The translations under genes and the position numbers were made by a program. Shown here in pieces: positions 27,888 through 28,472 of a stretch of 28,472 nucleotides of DNA (position 1 is its first letter; each line of letters starts with the position of its first letter). The notes under the pieces were generated by a model. The model was not told the DNA's origin. It searched no databases and worked only from the letters and a program-made list of their open reading frames with translations. The stretch lies in the IMG/VR virus record IMGVR_UViG_3300017756_000074, positions 1 through 28,472 of that record. The stretch is one strand, 5' to 3'. The stretch is from a virus.

Positions 27888-28112
27888 ATGGCAATAGCAA
27901 ATTCACAAGGGCTCAGTCCCGCAGCATTAAGAAGAAAGAGAGCAAGGGACAAGGCAGCGGCTATGACGCCTGCTAGACGTAGGAAGAAAGCTGAGAACCA
28001 AAGGATAGGTCAGAGAAGTGATTCTGATTTACACCATACACCAAGTGGAACTGTTCGTAGAACATCTATTGCTTATAACCGAGCAACTCACGATAGAGGT
28101 GAGGTTGCATAA
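27888..28112 (+). CDS. 74-aa very basic phage protein, first rightward gene
   Basis: MAIANSQGLSPAALRRKRARDKAAAMTPARRRKKAENQRIGQRSDSDLHHTPSGTVRRTSIAYNRATHDRGEVA. Arg/Lys-rich helix with ALRRKRARDKAAAMTP-x-RRRKKAENQR, a pattern I recall near terminase or early structural genes of marine phages. Nucleic-acid binding likely; function unknown. Transcribed from the rightward promoter. Confidence 0.65.
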   Translation: MAIANSQGLSPAALRRKRARDKAAAMTPARRRKKAENQRIGQRSDSDLHHTPSGTVRRTSIAYNRATHDRGEVA

Positions 28113-28140
28113 CTAATTTTTTAACCTAAATACCAAAATT

Positions 28141-28461
28141 ATGACGTATTTTTATTACAAGACTAGCAGTATGCCTAGTCAATCCAAAGTTAATGATGAA
28201 ACCATTGCAGCGTGGAAGCACCTTGCAGAGAAGAAAAACTGGCGTATAGTCCAGTTACCTAATGGTTACTATCAAACAGAATACAAAGACATCGATTGTC
28301 CTTGTGACCCTGAAAAAGACAAGTGTTGTGAAAAATGGCACGATGTCACTAGACGTGAAACAATAGAAGGTGCTGAACAAGCAGTTGACGGTAGTGTAGA
28401 TCACTACAGTAAAAAACTAGAGTTTGTAAAAGGACCTAAAGTTGTTAAAACATTTAAATAA
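28141..28461 (+). CDS. 106-aa conserved-type phage protein (WRIVQLPNGYYQTEYKD)
   Basis: Two start choices: ATG 28141 (AT-rich leader, chosen) or ATG 28171 (MPSQSKVNDETIAAW, nearer to how similar proteins begin). EKKNWRIVQLPNGYYQTEYKD and HDVTRRETIEGAEQAVDGSVDHYSKKLEFVKGPKVVKTFK are familiar from short phage proteins near packaging or structural genes. A Cys-rich insert (CPCDPEKDKCCEKW) sits between, possibly metal binding. Function unknown. Confidence 0.65.
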   Translation: MTYFYYKTSSMPSQSKVNDETIAAWKHLAEKKNWRIVQLPNGYYQTEYKDIDCPCDPEKDKCCEKWHDVTRRETIEGAEQAVDGSVDHYSKKLEFVKGPKVVKTFK

Positions 28462-28472
28462 TAACAAAAATA

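Overview
The window is a piece of a low-GC, lytic-type tailed phage genome, very probably infecting a marine Bacteroidetes (Flavobacteriia). Evidence for the host is indirect: AT-rich coding DNA, few Shine-Dalgarno sequences, exported proteins whose signal peptides end in the 'AQ/GQ' style of that phylum, an outer-membrane-type beta-barrel, and Kdo (LPS sugar) genes that imply a Gram-negative host. No integrase, repressor or host gene is visible. The replication set (T7 gp4-like primase-helicase, T7 endonuclease I-like nuclease) and T7-like promoter sites point to a podovirus-like biology; the DNA polymerase, RNA polymerase, terminase and capsid genes must lie outside the window.

Layout. (1) Positions 2-5675, plus strand: the end of the virion/lysis module, with the C-terminus of a very large virion protein, an exported beta-barrel, a small coiled-coil membrane protein, a thioredoxin-like exported protein lacking CXXC, an M15 peptidase endolysin, a lipoprotein (possible spanin), two very basic virion-type proteins, a two-TM protein and a 40-aa EF-hand/TM microprotein. 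(2) 5656-9685, minus strand: a translationally coupled surface-sugar cassette (GT29-like transferase, GT8-like transferase, KdsA, KdsB, cupin, JmjC-type oxygenase). (3) 9678-18737, minus: nucleotide and DNA metabolism (NrdA, small membrane protein, NrdB, endonuclease I, MazG proteins, thymidylate synthase-like, primase-helicase, SSB, RecE/Cas4-type exonuclease, ERF annealing protein). (4) 18809-22310, minus: a sigma-70-like factor, an HTH protein, a 3D-domain exported protein, ATP-dependent DNA ligase. (5) 22338-27471, minus: many small unknown genes, one initiator-like tRNA, two tRNA-like elements and a 340-nt structured RNA region. (6) 27483-28461: divergent promoters, a 325-nt structured leader and the first two rightward genes, which probably lead into the late genes.

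The strongest regulatory signal is a repeated 21-bp site, ATACG(A/T)-N8-GGATAAT, present seven times with exactly the same spacing (six minus, one plus) plus one weaker copy. It matches the phage T7 promoter core and spacing, so it is best read as the promoter of a phage single-subunit RNA polymerase, with transcripts starting at the GG. Because the phage also encodes a sigma factor, it appears to control transcription in two ways. Most minus-strand genes overlap by 1-8 bp (ATGA, TAATG), consistent with long polycistronic messages.

The Kdo cassette is the most notable metabolic content: Kdo-8-P synthase and CMP-Kdo synthetase next to a family-29-like transferase (a CMP-sugar user) suggest that the phage makes and transfers Kdo or a relative, perhaps to change the host surface or decorate a phage component. 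All functions are inferred from reading protein motifs; no search was run.
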